Shown here in pieces: positions 8,376-15,410 of a stretch of DNA of 37,533 nucleotides (its first letter is position 1; each line of letters opens with the position of its first letter). The notes beneath the pieces are model-generated. The model saw nothing but the letters and a program-made list of their open reading frames with translations. It was not told the origin of the DNA and searched no databases. Position numbers and translations under genes: made by a program. Source of the stretch: Caulobacteraceae bacterium (GTDB taxonomy: Bacteria; Pseudomonadota; Alphaproteobacteria; Caulobacterales; Caulobacteraceae); assembly GCA_019746095.1 (NCBI GenBank), contig JAIESL010000056.1:1-37533 (forward strand). The letters run 5' to 3'.

Positions 8376-9344
8376 TCAGATGTCGGTGACCCCGGCGTTC
8401 CCGTCCTCGTCGGCCCAGGCGACACGGGTGGCATCGGGGCTCATGGCCAGGGCGGTGATCGGGGCCCCCTTGTCGGCCTTCAGGAAGTTCAGCCCCTGAC
8501 CCGCCGGGTCGGCCAGCCAGACACGGCCGTCATTGAGGCCGGCGGCCAGAAGGCCATGGCGGGGACGGGAGGCCACGATGGCGACCAGGCTGCCTTCGTC
8601 GAAGCCGATCTCGGTGGCCTCGCGCCCCATCGGGCCATTGGCACCGACGAAGGGCCAGAGCACGGCACCCTGGGCACCGGAGGTGGCCATCAACTGTCCA
8701 TTGGACAGGAAGCTCATCGACCGGACCTTGGACGGATAGCCGCCCATGCGCAGGTTCTTCTGGTCCTTGATGCGCCAGCCGTGCAGCTGGTTGTCCTGCA
8801 TGGTCGTGACCACAAAGGCCCCGTCCGGCGAAAAGGTCACGGCGGTGTGCGACCCGGCCCATTTGAGCAAGGTCGGCTTCTGTTCGGCGATGCGGGCGAA
8901 CCACAGGGCGGCACCGCCGTAGGTCGAGGCGGCGATGCGCCGCCCCTTCGGCTCAAAGGCCACGCCCGAGACCGTGCGCTCATGCTGGAAGTCGCGGCGG
9001 AAGCCGGCGTCCTTCGCATCCAGGACGGTCAGGGTCTTGCCGGCGGAAAAGGCGATCAGGCTGCTCTCCGTCGAGGCGTCGACCGCGTCGATCCACTGGC
9101 CTTTCGCGCTGGTGGCCAGCACCCCGGCGTCGCCGCGCCGGTGCCAGATCAGCCGTCCGTCGTCGCCGCCCGTGATGACGCCTTCTCCTGAGGGGTGGAC
9201 GACGGCGCACAGGATCGCGCCGTCATGGGCGGCGCTGAACTCACCGCCCTCGAAGCGGACAGAGCCGTCGCCCAGGGCGAAGATCGCGCCTTCGGCGTCG
9301 AAGACGATGGCGCTGATCTGGGCGTCGAAAGAGCTGGACTTCAT
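8376..9344 (-). CDS. WD40-repeat beta-propeller protein
   Basis: A 322-residue protein with no signal peptide, predicted to be cytoplasmic. It contains serial degenerate WD40 blades seen as repeated strands such as GVAFEPKGRRIAAS, AVTFSPDGAFVVTT, SMSFLSNGQLMATSG and ALAMSPDATRVAW, each spaced roughly 40-45 residues. No enzymatic domain is visible. Its start overlaps the stop of the DUF1330 gene by four bases (ATGA), which indicates translational coupling. With the COG0523 GTPase upstream it forms a three-gene unit, so a role in metal homeostasis or in scaffolding the metallochaperone is a reasonable but untested inference. Confidence 0.88.
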   Translation of the reverse strand: MKSSSFDAQISAIVFDAEGAIFALGDGSVRFEGGEFSAAHDGAILCAVVHPSGEGVITGGDDGRLIWHRRGDAGVLATSAKGQWIDAVDASTESSLIAFSAGKTLTVLDAKDAGFRRDFQHERTVSGVAFEPKGRRIAASTYGGAALWFARIAEQKPTLLKWAGSHTAVTFSPDGAFVVTTMQDNQLHGWRIKDQKNLRMGGYPSKVRSMSFLSNGQLMATSGAQGAVLWPFVGANGPMGREATEIGFDEGSLVAIVASRPRHGLLAAGLNDGRVWLADPAGQGLNFLKADKGAPITALAMSPDATRVAWADEDGNAGVTDI

Positions 9345-9787
9345 GCCGGGCGGCTCTCACCGAAGCCCGCGCCGGGTTCGGAGGGGAAGCATCGGATCAG
9401 CCGGGAGTCGGCCACCGCAGCCTGACGGTGAACGACGGCCGTCCGGTACTCGGGATCCCGCAACATGGCCCCGAAGGCCTCTCCCGAAGGGTACCAGGCG
9501 ATGAAGGCCAGGTCCCAGGACTCGTCCTGGGGGCCGATCAGGGTCATTTCCGGACGGCCGAGCCAGATTTGCCGGCCGCCGGTCCGGGAAAAGGGCGCCG
9601 CCGCGGTGCGGCCATAGGCAGCATAGGCTTCGGCCCCGGTCCGCGCTGCGGCATGGTCGGGATGATCGGCCGGATAGTCGGCCGTCTCGCGGAACCGCAG
9701 CAGGTTGATCATGGCGATCGGCCGGTCCGCCGGCAGGTCGCGGAACAGGGCCATCAGCTCGCGGGTCGGATCGACAAAGCCGGTCAT
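9341..9787 (-). CDS. DUF1330-like (dimeric alpha-beta barrel) protein
   Basis: A 148-residue cytoplasmic protein whose IAMINLLRFRETADY start and later AAYGRT and PEYRTAVVHRQAAVADSRLI segments match the DUF1330/dimeric alpha-beta barrel pattern. The function of the family is unknown. It is joined by 4-base ATGA overlaps at both ends: its start overlaps the stop of the COG0523 GTPase and its stop overlaps the start of the WD40 gene. This is strong evidence for one co-translated unit. Confidence 0.85.
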   Translation of the reverse strand: MTGFVDPTRELMALFRDLPADRPIAMINLLRFRETADYPADHPDHAAARTGAEAYAAYGRTAAAPFSRTGGRQIWLGRPEMTLIGPQDESWDLAFIAWYPSGEAFGAMLRDPEYRTAVVHRQAAVADSRLIRCFPSEPGAGFGESRPA

Positions 9788-10896
9788 GCCGCGCAGGCCT
9801 CGAACCCGGCCTTGAGCGCGGCTTCGTCGAGATCGCGGCCGATGAAGACGGCACGGGACCAGCGGCGCTCGTCGGCCTCCCAGGGCTTCTGCAGATCGCC
9901 CTCGAGAATCATGTGCACCGCCTGGAAGACCAGCCGGCGATCCTCGCCGCTGACGTCGATGATGCCCTTGGCGCGCAGGATGTTCTGGCCCTGCTCGCCC
10001 AGAAGCCGGTCGAGCCAGGCGGTGAATTTGGTCCCGTCCATCGGCCGGTCCAGCGACAGGGAAATGCCCTTGATGTCGTCCTCGTGCGCATGGCCGCGCG
10101 CGCCGTGGGCATGGCCGTGGTCATGATCATGATGGGCGTGATCGTGAGCATGCCCGTGTCCATGGTCGTGATCATGGTCATGATCGTGGCCGCAGTGTTC
10201 GTCATGGACGTGGCCGGGCTCGCCATGGGCCGGATTGGCGAACTCGGGGTTGATGTCGAGGATCCGGCCGAGGTCAAAGCCGCCGAGGCCCAGCACCTGG
10301 TCCAGCGGAACATTGGCGCGCTCGGCGCGGGTGATGGGGGCCAGGGGGTTCAGCTTGCGCAGCCGGGCCTCGACCGCGGCCAGTTCCGCCTCGGTAACGA
10401 GGTCGGTCTTGTTGAGGATGATGCGGTCGGCGAAGGCGACCTGTTCGCGGGCCTCCTTGGAATCGTCCAGCCGGGCCATGACGTGTTTGGCGTCGACCAG
10501 GGTGGTGACGCTGTCCAGCCGGGTCTTGGCCTTGACGTCCTCGTCGACGAAGAAGGTCTGGGCCACCGGGCCGGGATCGGCCAGGCCTGTGGTCTCGACG
10601 ATGATGGCGTCGAAGGCGGGGGCACCGGGCTTCTGGCGTTTCATCAGGCCGGCGACGATGCGGATCAGGTCGCCGCGCACCGTGCAGCAGACACAGCCGT
10701 TGTTCATCTCGAACACATCTTCGTCGGCACCGACCACCAGGTCGTTGTCGATGCCGATCTCGCCGAACTCATTGACGATGACGGCGTAGCGCTTGCCGTG
10801 GTCCTCAGTGAGGATGCGGTTCAGCAGGGTGGTCTTGCCGGCGCCGAGATAGCCGGTGAGGACGGTGACGGGGATCTTGTCGGTCATGGCGCTCAT
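9784..10896 (-). CDS. COG0523 (CobW/ZigA-like) metallochaperone GTPase
   Basis: A 370-residue P-loop GTPase of the G3E/COG0523 family, whose members insert zinc or other metals into client proteins, often under zinc limitation. Visible features are Walker A GYLGAGKTT (15-23), the metal-binding CVCC motif (68-71), NKTD specificity motif (162-165), a very His-rich linker (about 229-271, largely HD/HG/HA repeats), and the C-terminal CobW_C domain. The CxCC plus His-rich insert points to zinc handling rather than cobalamin synthesis, since no cob genes are nearby. Either ATG, at 10896 or 10887, could start it. It is followed with ATGA coupling by the DUF1330 and WD40 genes and lies 120 bases after a Zn-type CDF gene. 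Confidence 0.92.
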   Translation of the reverse strand: MSAMTDKIPVTVLTGYLGAGKTTLLNRILTEDHGKRYAVIVNEFGEIGIDNDLVVGADEDVFEMNNGCVCCTVRGDLIRIVAGLMKRQKPGAPAFDAIIVETTGLADPGPVAQTFFVDEDVKAKTRLDSVTTLVDAKHVMARLDDSKEAREQVAFADRIILNKTDLVTEAELAAVEARLRKLNPLAPITRAERANVPLDQVLGLGGFDLGRILDINPEFANPAHGEPGHVHDEHCGHDHDHDHDHGHGHAHDHAHHDHDHGHAHGARGHAHEDDIKGISLSLDRPMDGTKFTAWLDRLLGEQGQNILRAKGIIDVSGEDRRLVFQAVHMILEGDLQKPWEADERRWSRAVFIGRDLDEAALKAGFEACAA

Positions 10897-11016
10897 CTAG
10901 GGGCGGGAAGGTTCTGGCGCCAGTGACATCGCGTGGCGCGCCGCCGGGTCCCTTTATGGCTGAGGACGGCTGGTTCATCACCAAGGGCCCGAAGAACCCG
11001 AAGGGGCCGGGCTCGC

Positions 11017-11985
11017 CTAGCAGGTCGGGCAGTCCGCCAGCGGTGCGGCTTCCAGCTGAAGCGTCGTGTGGCCGATACGGAATCTCCCGCGCACCAACAC
11101 CTGGGCCTCGACCAGAAGCGCCTCGCCGTCGGGCCGGTCGTGGCACAGGTGGGCGGTCAGGGCCGTCTCCGTGGTCGACAGGCCCCAGACGTGCAGGTCG
11201 TGCACGGCCGTGACGCCGGGAAGCGACAGGAAGGCGGTGCGGATCGCCTCGACGTCCACACCGCGCGGCGCGGCGTCGATGGCCAGGTTGACCGAGTCCT
11301 TCAGCAGGCCCCAGGTGCCGATCAGGATGACGGCCACGATGACCAGGCTGACCAGCGGGTCGATCATGGACCAGCCCGAGATCATGATCACTCCGCCGGC
11401 AATGACCACGCCGATCGAGACCGCGGCGTCGGCCATCATGTGCAGGTAGGCCCCGCGGGCGTTCAGGTCGCTGTGCTGGTCGCGCATGAACATCAGGGCG
11501 GTGCCGAGGTTGATGACGAAGCCGATAGCGGCGACGCCCATGATCAGCCCGCTCATCACCGGGGCCGGCTCGGCCAGGCGGCGGACGGCCTCGAGTGCGA
11601 TGGCCCCGCAGGCGAAGATCAGCAACAGGGCATTGGCCATGGCCGCCAGCACTGTCGCCTTGCCGAAGCCATAGGTCTGGTGCGGCCCGCCGGCGCGCCG
11701 GGCCAGCAGGGCGGCACCCCCGGCCATGGCCAGACCGAGGACGTCGGACAGATTGTGTCCCGCATCGGCCATCAGGGCGGTCGAGCCACTGTAGACCCCG
11801 GCCGCGAACTCGATGGCGACGAAGACCAGATTTACGCCCAGGCCGACGGCATAGCGCCAGTCGCCGGTATCGACCGGCCCGTGGTGATGTCCGCCCGGGC
11901 CATGGTGGTGCCCATGGTCGTGCCCATGATCGTGGCCATGGCTGTGGTCGTGTGCGTGATCGTGAGAGCCGTGGGCGTGCGCCAT
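11017..11985 (-). CDS. CDF-family zinc-type transporter with His-rich N-terminus
   Basis: A 322-residue inner-membrane cation/proton antiporter. The first 37 residues are dominated by HDH/HGH repeats likely to bind metal. Six helices follow, carrying the Zn-CDF sites HNLSD in helix II and HMMAD in helix V (an HD/HD quartet typical of CzcD/ZitB zinc transporters). A C-terminal cytoplasmic domain (HDLHVWGLS) follows. It starts 10 bases after the NicO/TauE-like gene, so the two are almost certainly co-transcribed. Family knowledge suggests export of zinc or cobalt; exact metal is not decidable from sequence. Confidence 0.93.
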   Translation of the reverse strand: MAHAHGSHDHAHDHSHGHDHGHDHGHHHGPGGHHHGPVDTGDWRYAVGLGVNLVFVAIEFAAGVYSGSTALMADAGHNLSDVLGLAMAGGAALLARRAGGPHQTYGFGKATVLAAMANALLLIFACGAIALEAVRRLAEPAPVMSGLIMGVAAIGFVINLGTALMFMRDQHSDLNARGAYLHMMADAAVSIGVVIAGGVIMISGWSMIDPLVSLVIVAVILIGTWGLLKDSVNLAIDAAPRGVDVEAIRTAFLSLPGVTAVHDLHVWGLSTTETALTAHLCHDRPDGEALLVEAQVLVRGRFRIGHTTLQLEAAPLADCPTC

Positions 11986-11995
11986 GCCGCTATCC

Positions 11996-12655
11996 TTAGT
12001 GCGGGCGCAGGATCACGAGAAGGCCGATCAGGATCAGGGCGAAGCCGAGGATGACGCTCTCATAGCGGGCCCAGCGTTCCAGCCGCAGTACGGACCAGCC
12101 CGCACGCGCCAGGCCGGTGAACAGCCCCATGCCCAGAATCGTCCCGGCGGCGAAGGCCAGGGTCAGGGCGGCCAGTACCAGCGGTCCCTGGGTCGCCTGA
12201 GACAGATAGATCGGCAGCAGTACCTCGCCGGGCGAAATCGCCAGCATCGCCACCAGACCCCAGAAGGCGGCGGCATGCGACACCGTGGGCTCGGACAGGG
12301 CCAGGGCCGGCCCACCCGCCATGACCGGGGCGCGCAGCACGGCGCGGCCCAGATAGAAGACGCCGAAGAGGAACAGAAGACTGCCCGACAGCCAAGGCAA
12401 CAGACCGGCGATCCACTGGTCCATGGCCAGCCCGGCGGCCACGATCAGCGCGCCTACCACTGCGGTGGTGGCAATATGGGCCAGGCCCGCCGTGGTCACC
12501 GCACCCAGTACCCGGGGCAGGGACCAGCGCTGGCCGCGCCCGACCAGGACGAAGGGCAGCCAGTGGGTGGGCAGGGCGGCGTGCAGAAACGCCGTCGCGA
12601 AGCCTGCGCCCAGCAGCGACAGCAGGACGGGTTGCTGGAGATCAGACGGCGTCAT
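11996..12655 (-). CDS. Six-helix membrane protein, NicO/TauE-SafE-like transporter
   Basis: A 219-residue integral membrane protein with about six helices. The first helix contains His-rich FLHAALPTHW and the third region GLAHIATT, a pattern seen in nickel/cobalt-efflux (NicO) and TauE/SafE or UreH-like members of the LysE-type superfamily. I cannot place it in a named family with certainty. It is the first gene of the minus-strand metal block, 10 bases before the CDF gene. A dyad resembling a Zur box lies 15 bases upstream of its ATG. A metal-ion transport role is inferred from this context and the intramembrane histidines. Confidence 0.72.
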   Translation of the reverse strand: MTPSDLQQPVLLSLLGAGFATAFLHAALPTHWLPFVLVGRGQRWSLPRVLGAVTTAGLAHIATTAVVGALIVAAGLAMDQWIAGLLPWLSGSLLFLFGVFYLGRAVLRAPVMAGGPALALSEPTVSHAAAFWGLVAMLAISPGEVLLPIYLSQATQGPLVLAALTLAFAAGTILGMGLFTGLARAGWSVLRLERWARYESVILGFALILIGLLVILRPH

Positions 12656-12670
12656 CGCCGCTCTTTAGCG

Positions 12671-12685
12671 TGTTACTTTATAACA
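12671..12685. promoter_or_regulatory. Zur-like dyad operator upstream of the metal-transport genes
   Basis: The sequence is TGTTA-CTTTA-TAACA, a perfect 5-5-5 inverted repeat in an otherwise GC-rich region. It agrees closely with the proteobacterial Zur-box core TGTTATANTATAACA as I recall it. It sits 15 bases before the ATG of the NicO/TauE-like gene and includes a TATAA-like stretch on the minus strand, so binding would overlap the promoter. Another regulator (ArsR/SmtB or CsoR type) is possible, particularly because a CDF exporter under Zur would be unusual. Confidence 0.5.
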
Positions 12686-12725
12686 GTCGAGGGGCGCCGG
12701 TGAAATTCAGTGCCTTCGGGCTGCG

Positions 12726-13547
12726 TCAGAACAGCCAGTCGTCGTGACCGTGCGGCCGACCGAGATCATCCGTCAGCCCGGGCACAGCGCCGTCCTCGTT
12801 GAACGTCAGCATATCGCTCGTCCAGCGGCTCGGCGGCTCGCCGTCGCTCATGCGGGTGACAGTGTAGTCGAAATCCTCGGCGGCGGGCAGCACGGTCGGC
12901 AGGTCGGCGTCCTTGGCCAGCACGAAATCGTCATCCTGAGCCGGCCCGAACACGGCCCCGTCCTCAAGGAAGGTCAGCATATGGCTGGTCCACCGGCTCG
13001 GCGGGGCACCGTCGCTCATACGGGTGACGGTGTAGTCGAAATCCTCGGCGGCCGGCAGCACGGTCGGCAGGTCCGCATCCTTGGCCAGCAGGAGGTCGTC
13101 AGTCGACGCGCCGGGCCAGACCTCCGGGGCCGGGCGGTCCACGACCGTGCCGGGGAAATCGCCGTCAAACCCGACCACATGCCGGGCCTGGACGGCCGGA
13201 GACTCGAATCCATGGCTCGCCCGATGGCCGGCGCTCACGGCGAAGTCGTTCCAGTCGCCGCCGATTCCGTGATCAAGGCCGCTGAGCAGGAAGTCGTCAT
13301 TGCGGTGGTCGAGGGTGAAAGCACCGGACGCTTGGAAGAAAAAGGCCTCGTCGACCGTTTCTTCACTGACGGAGGCCAGCAGCGGGGCCTCGAACCCCGA
13401 GGCGAGGCGAAGCGACGTCATCCGGTCCTGCGCGCCTTCCAGCCCGCCGAGAATCTCGTCCATCCATCGGGCCGGCGTGGTCACGACCGCATCGTCAGGG
13501 GTGTCCGTGAGGAGGGCGTCAGCAAGGCCAGTCGTGAACATCGCCAT
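12726..13547 (-). CDS. Acidic protein with a 56-residue tandem duplication, unknown function
   Basis: I do not recognise this 273-residue protein. It has no signal peptide or membrane helix and is rich in Asp and Glu. Two consecutive units (residues 150-199 and 206-255) are almost identical, sharing LAKDADLPTVLPAAEDFDY, TVTRMSDG, PPSRWTS and EDGAV, with a 56-residue period. The N-terminal half has scattered short motifs of the type DDFLLSGLDHG that may be diverged relatives. It ends in HDDWLF. The absence of an N-terminal signal together with the acidic, repetitive composition would fit a type I secretion substrate, but no transporter genes are nearby. It is divergent from rplU. Confidence 0.75.
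   Translation of the reverse strand: MAMFTTGLADALLTDTPDDAVVTTPARWMDEILGGLEGAQDRMTSLRLASGFEAPLLASVSEETVDEAFFFQASGAFTLDHRNDDFLLSGLDHGIGGDWNDFAVSAGHRASHGFESPAVQARHVVGFDGDFPGTVVDRPAPEVWPGASTDDLLLAKDADLPTVLPAAEDFDYTVTRMSDGAPPSRWTSHMLTFLEDGAVFGPAQDDDFVLAKDADLPTVLPAAEDFDYTVTRMSDGEPPSRWTSDMLTFNEDGAVPGLTDDLGRPHGHDDWLF
12783..13100 (-). repeat. Two in-frame tandem repeats, 168-bp period
   Basis: Copies at 12783-12932 and 12951-13100 encode the two near-identical 50-residue units of the acidic protein. The period is exactly 168 bases (56 codons). Differences are mostly at third codon positions, so the duplication is kept at protein level and is not brand-new. Confidence 0.9.
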
Positions 13548-13764
13548 ACCCTCCGATCCTTCTGCAAACCCCGCTCCGGACAGGAGCGCCGCGACGACGC
13601 GGGTCTGATAGCCATCTAACAGCGCTATACAATGACATGCGGGGGTTTGGGCGGCAAGTTCGCTCCCGTATCGGACGAACGGACCCCGGTGGGCGTTTCC
13701 GGATTTCCGGCCCGCATCCTGGCGCGGGGAACGGGCCGGGAGCCGGTTTTTCTCCCCGTCCGCG

Positions 13765-13794
13765 TTGACTCGGCGACCCCTCTGCGTCTATGTC
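13765..13794 (+). promoter_or_regulatory. Probable housekeeping promoter of rplU-rpmA
   Basis: TTGACT at 13765-13770 as the -35 element is followed after 17-18 bases by CTATGT/TATGTC at 13788-13794 as the -10. Transcription would start near 13800, about 60 bases before the rplU ATG. This fits sigma-70-type promoters of alphaproteobacteria. Confidence 0.5.
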
Positions 13795-13804
13795 GCCGCT
13801 CTTC

Positions 13805-13839
13805 GCCCGAGGGGGTCCCCCGTCGGGCTTATTCTTTTT
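13805..13839 (+). terminator. Terminator-like hairpin in the rplU leader (candidate attenuator)
   Basis: GCCCGA pairs with TCGGGC, with a further GGG/CCC inner stem after a G-G mismatch, and the hairpin is followed by TTATTCTTTTT. It has the layout of an intrinsic terminator but lies between the predicted rplU promoter and start codon, and no plus-strand gene precedes it. It therefore more likely acts as an attenuator or leader regulatory structure than as the end of another transcript. Confidence 0.6.
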
Positions 13840-13860
13840 GCGTTTCGCTGAGGCTTCAAC

Positions 13861-14391
13861 ATGTACGCGGTGATCAAGACCGGCGGCAAGCAGTACCGGG
13901 TTCAACCGGGCGACGTCATTGTGGTCGAGAAGCTCGACGGCGAGGCCGGCTCGAACGTTTCGTTCGGCGACGTCCTGATGCTGGGCGGCGAAAAGGGCGT
14001 GACCCTGGGTGCCCCCCTGATCGCGGGTGCCGCGGTTGCCGCGACCCTGGTCGAGACCCGCAAGGGCGAGAAGATCAAGATCTTCAAGAAGACCCGCCGT
14101 CAGGGCTATCGCCGGACCAACGGCCATCGCCAGATGGAATCGGTCCTGCGCATCACCGGCATCGACGGTGCCGGCGAGAAGGCCAAATGGGACGGCGAGA
14201 CCTCGCTGATGACCAAGGCCGAAATGAACCTGCGCGCCCGTGGCCTGGCCCCGCGCGTCGAAGCGACCGAAGCCAAGCCCGCCAAGGCTGCCAAGGCCGC
14301 CGCCGCTCCGAAGGCTGAAGCCGCCGCCAAGAAGGCTCCGGCCAAGAAGGCTGCGCCCAAGGCCAAGCCCGCCTCCACCGACGAAGCGTAA
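13861..14391 (+). CDS. rplU: 50S ribosomal protein L21 with Ala/Lys-rich extension
   Basis: Large-subunit ribosomal protein binding 23S rRNA. Residues 1-103 match the family (MYAVIKTGGKQYRV start, KKTRRQGYRRTNGHRQ near the end of the core). A further 70 or so residues form an Ala/Lys/Pro-rich tail (AAKKAPAKKAAPKAK), a known habit of alphaproteobacterial L21 proteins. It is followed by rpmA after 27 bases, the usual operon order, and preceded by the promoter and hairpin noted here. Confidence 0.97.
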   Translation: MYAVIKTGGKQYRVQPGDVIVVEKLDGEAGSNVSFGDVLMLGGEKGVTLGAPLIAGAAVAATLVETRKGEKIKIFKKTRRQGYRRTNGHRQMESVLRITGIDGAGEKAKWDGETSLMTKAEMNLRARGLAPRVEATEAKPAKAAKAAAAPKAEAAAKKAPAKKAAPKAKPASTDEA

Positions 14392-14418
14392 GAACAGTTA
14401 GAGACAGGGAGCAGACCT

Positions 14419-14697
14419 ATGGCTCACAAGAAATCCGGTGGTTCGTCGCGTAACGGTCGCGACTCTCATTCCAAGCGCCTCGGCGTGAAGAAGTTCGGCG
14501 GCGAGAACGTTCTGGCCGGCAACATCCTCGTGCGTCAGCGCGGCACCACCTTCCACCCGGGTGACAACGTCGGCCTCGGCCGCGACCACACCCTGTTCGC
14601 GACCGCCCACGGCGCCGTGAAATTCACCAAGAAGGCGAACGGCCGTTGTTACGTGTCGATTCTCCCGGCCACCGAACAGGCCATGGCCGCCGAGTAG
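14419..14697 (+). CDS. rpmA: 50S ribosomal protein L27
   Basis: A 92-residue protein beginning [16 protein letters not shown], the conserved N-terminus that reaches the peptidyl-transferase centre, followed by GVKKFGGE and IVRQRGT-like (LVRQRGT) segments. Full family length. An AGGGAG ribosome site lies 7-12 bases upstream. Second gene of the rplU operon. Confidence 0.97.
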   Translation: MAHKKSGGSSRNGRDSHSKRLGVKKFGGENVLAGNILVRQRGTTFHPGDNVGLGRDHTLFATAHGAVKFTKKANGRCYVSILPATEQAMAAE

Positions 14698-14714
14698 CGC
14701 AGACCGACTGACAC

Positions 14715-14748
14715 CCGGATCGCGCAAGGCTCGAGAGCCGCGATCCGG
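14715..14748 (+). terminator. Perfect 10-bp hairpin after rpmA, probable transcript end
   Basis: CCGGATCGCG pairs perfectly with CGCGATCCGG; the loop itself holds a competing GGCTC/GAGCC stem. It lies 17 bases after the rpmA stop. There is no clear U-tract, so it may be a Rho-type end, a processing or 3'-protecting structure, or a weak terminator. Confidence 0.5.
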
Positions 14749-14861
14749 ACCAGGGACAAGTTTCCGCGGGGAGTCTGGATCACCGCTCCCCGTTTGCGTT
14801 TCCCCGCCTCGACGCCGCCCGAGCCCTCCAAGGAGGCGGCAGATCGAACGAGGCCTGTGCC

Positions 14862-15395
14862 ATGTGCGTGATCGAACCATCTCCCGTCGTCGAGACGCGG
14901 CGCCTGGTCCTGCGGGCCCCGGGCCCCCAGGATGTCTCCCGCTTGGCGGCCTTCGCCAATGATCCGGCCATCGCCCGCATGACCCTGCGCATGCCGCATC
15001 CCTACGGCATCGCTGACGCCGAGGACTTTGTGCTCAAGGTAGCGGTGCAGGATCCGGCGCGTGCGCGGACCTTCCTGATCGAGCACGAGGACCAGGGTCC
15101 CGTCGGCGTCATTGGCCTGTTCGAGGACGCTGACCCTGCGCCCGAGGTCGGCTACTGGATCGCCCGCCCCTTCTGGGGACGGGGGTTTGCGACCGAAGCC
15201 CTGCAGGGGGCCACGGTCTGGGCCAGCCGGGCATGGAAGCGCCGTGCGCTGATGGCGGGTCATTTCAGCGACAATCCGGCCTCGGGCCGGGTGCTGGAAA
15301 AGGCCGGCTTCCTCTATACGGGCGAGGTGCGTCGGGGCTTCAGCCGGGCGCGCGGTGCCGAGGCCGCGACACGCCGCATGGTCTGGCTGGCCTGA
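14862..15395 (+). CDS. GNAT-family N-acetyltransferase (RimJ/RimL-like)
   Basis: A 177-residue acetyl-CoA-dependent acetyltransferase of the Acetyltransf_3 type: ETRRLVLRAPG at the start, PVGVIGLFE as the central strand, the CoA-binding loop YWIARPFWGRGFATEAL, and NPASGRVLEKAGF toward the end. The substrate is unknown; relatives modify protein N-termini or small molecules. In related alphaproteobacteria such a gene commonly lies between rpmA and obgE; here no obgE follows and the next gene is convergent. Confidence 0.9.
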   Translation: MCVIEPSPVVETRRLVLRAPGPQDVSRLAAFANDPAIARMTLRMPHPYGIADAEDFVLKVAVQDPARARTFLIEHEDQGPVGVIGLFEDADPAPEVGYWIARPFWGRGFATEALQGATVWASRAWKRRALMAGHFSDNPASGRVLEKAGFLYTGEVRRGFSRARGAEAATRRMVWLA

Positions 15396-15410
15396 TCAGC
15401 CGATCAGGCC
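15389..15410. terminator. Perfect hairpin spanning both stop codons of convergent genes
   Basis: GGCCTGATC-AGCC-GATCAGGCC forms a 9-bp perfect stem with a 4-base loop. The TGA of the acetyltransferase gene and the TGA of the opposing membrane-protein gene are adjacent within it. It probably marks both transcript ends, although there is no U-tract on either side. Confidence 0.5.

Larger units (their letters stand above)
13548..13860. other. Divergent intergenic region between the repeat protein and rplU
   Basis: The right third holds the rplU promoter and leader hairpin described separately. In 13548-13760 I see no convincing gene, RNA or repeat; an AT-richer patch near 13605-13635 may hold the promoter of the repeat-protein gene. 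Confidence 0.5.

Noticed and set aside
10085..10210. Short-period repeats of CATG/TGATCATG resembling a DNA repeat array
   Set aside because: They encode the His/Asp-rich loop of the COG0523 GTPase; the periodicity comes from HD/HG codons. The same applies to 11880-11980 in the CDF gene.
10897..11016. Possible small gene or terminator between the CDF and COG0523 genes
   Set aside because: Short frames on both strands read as Gly/Pro-rich text without a ribosome site; the GGGCCC/CCGAAG repeats could fold, but no stable hairpin with a U-tract is evident.
13519..14318. Frames on both strands across the rplU upstream region and rplU
   Set aside because: They overlap the promoter, leader hairpin and the certain L21 gene in other frames; no homology visible.
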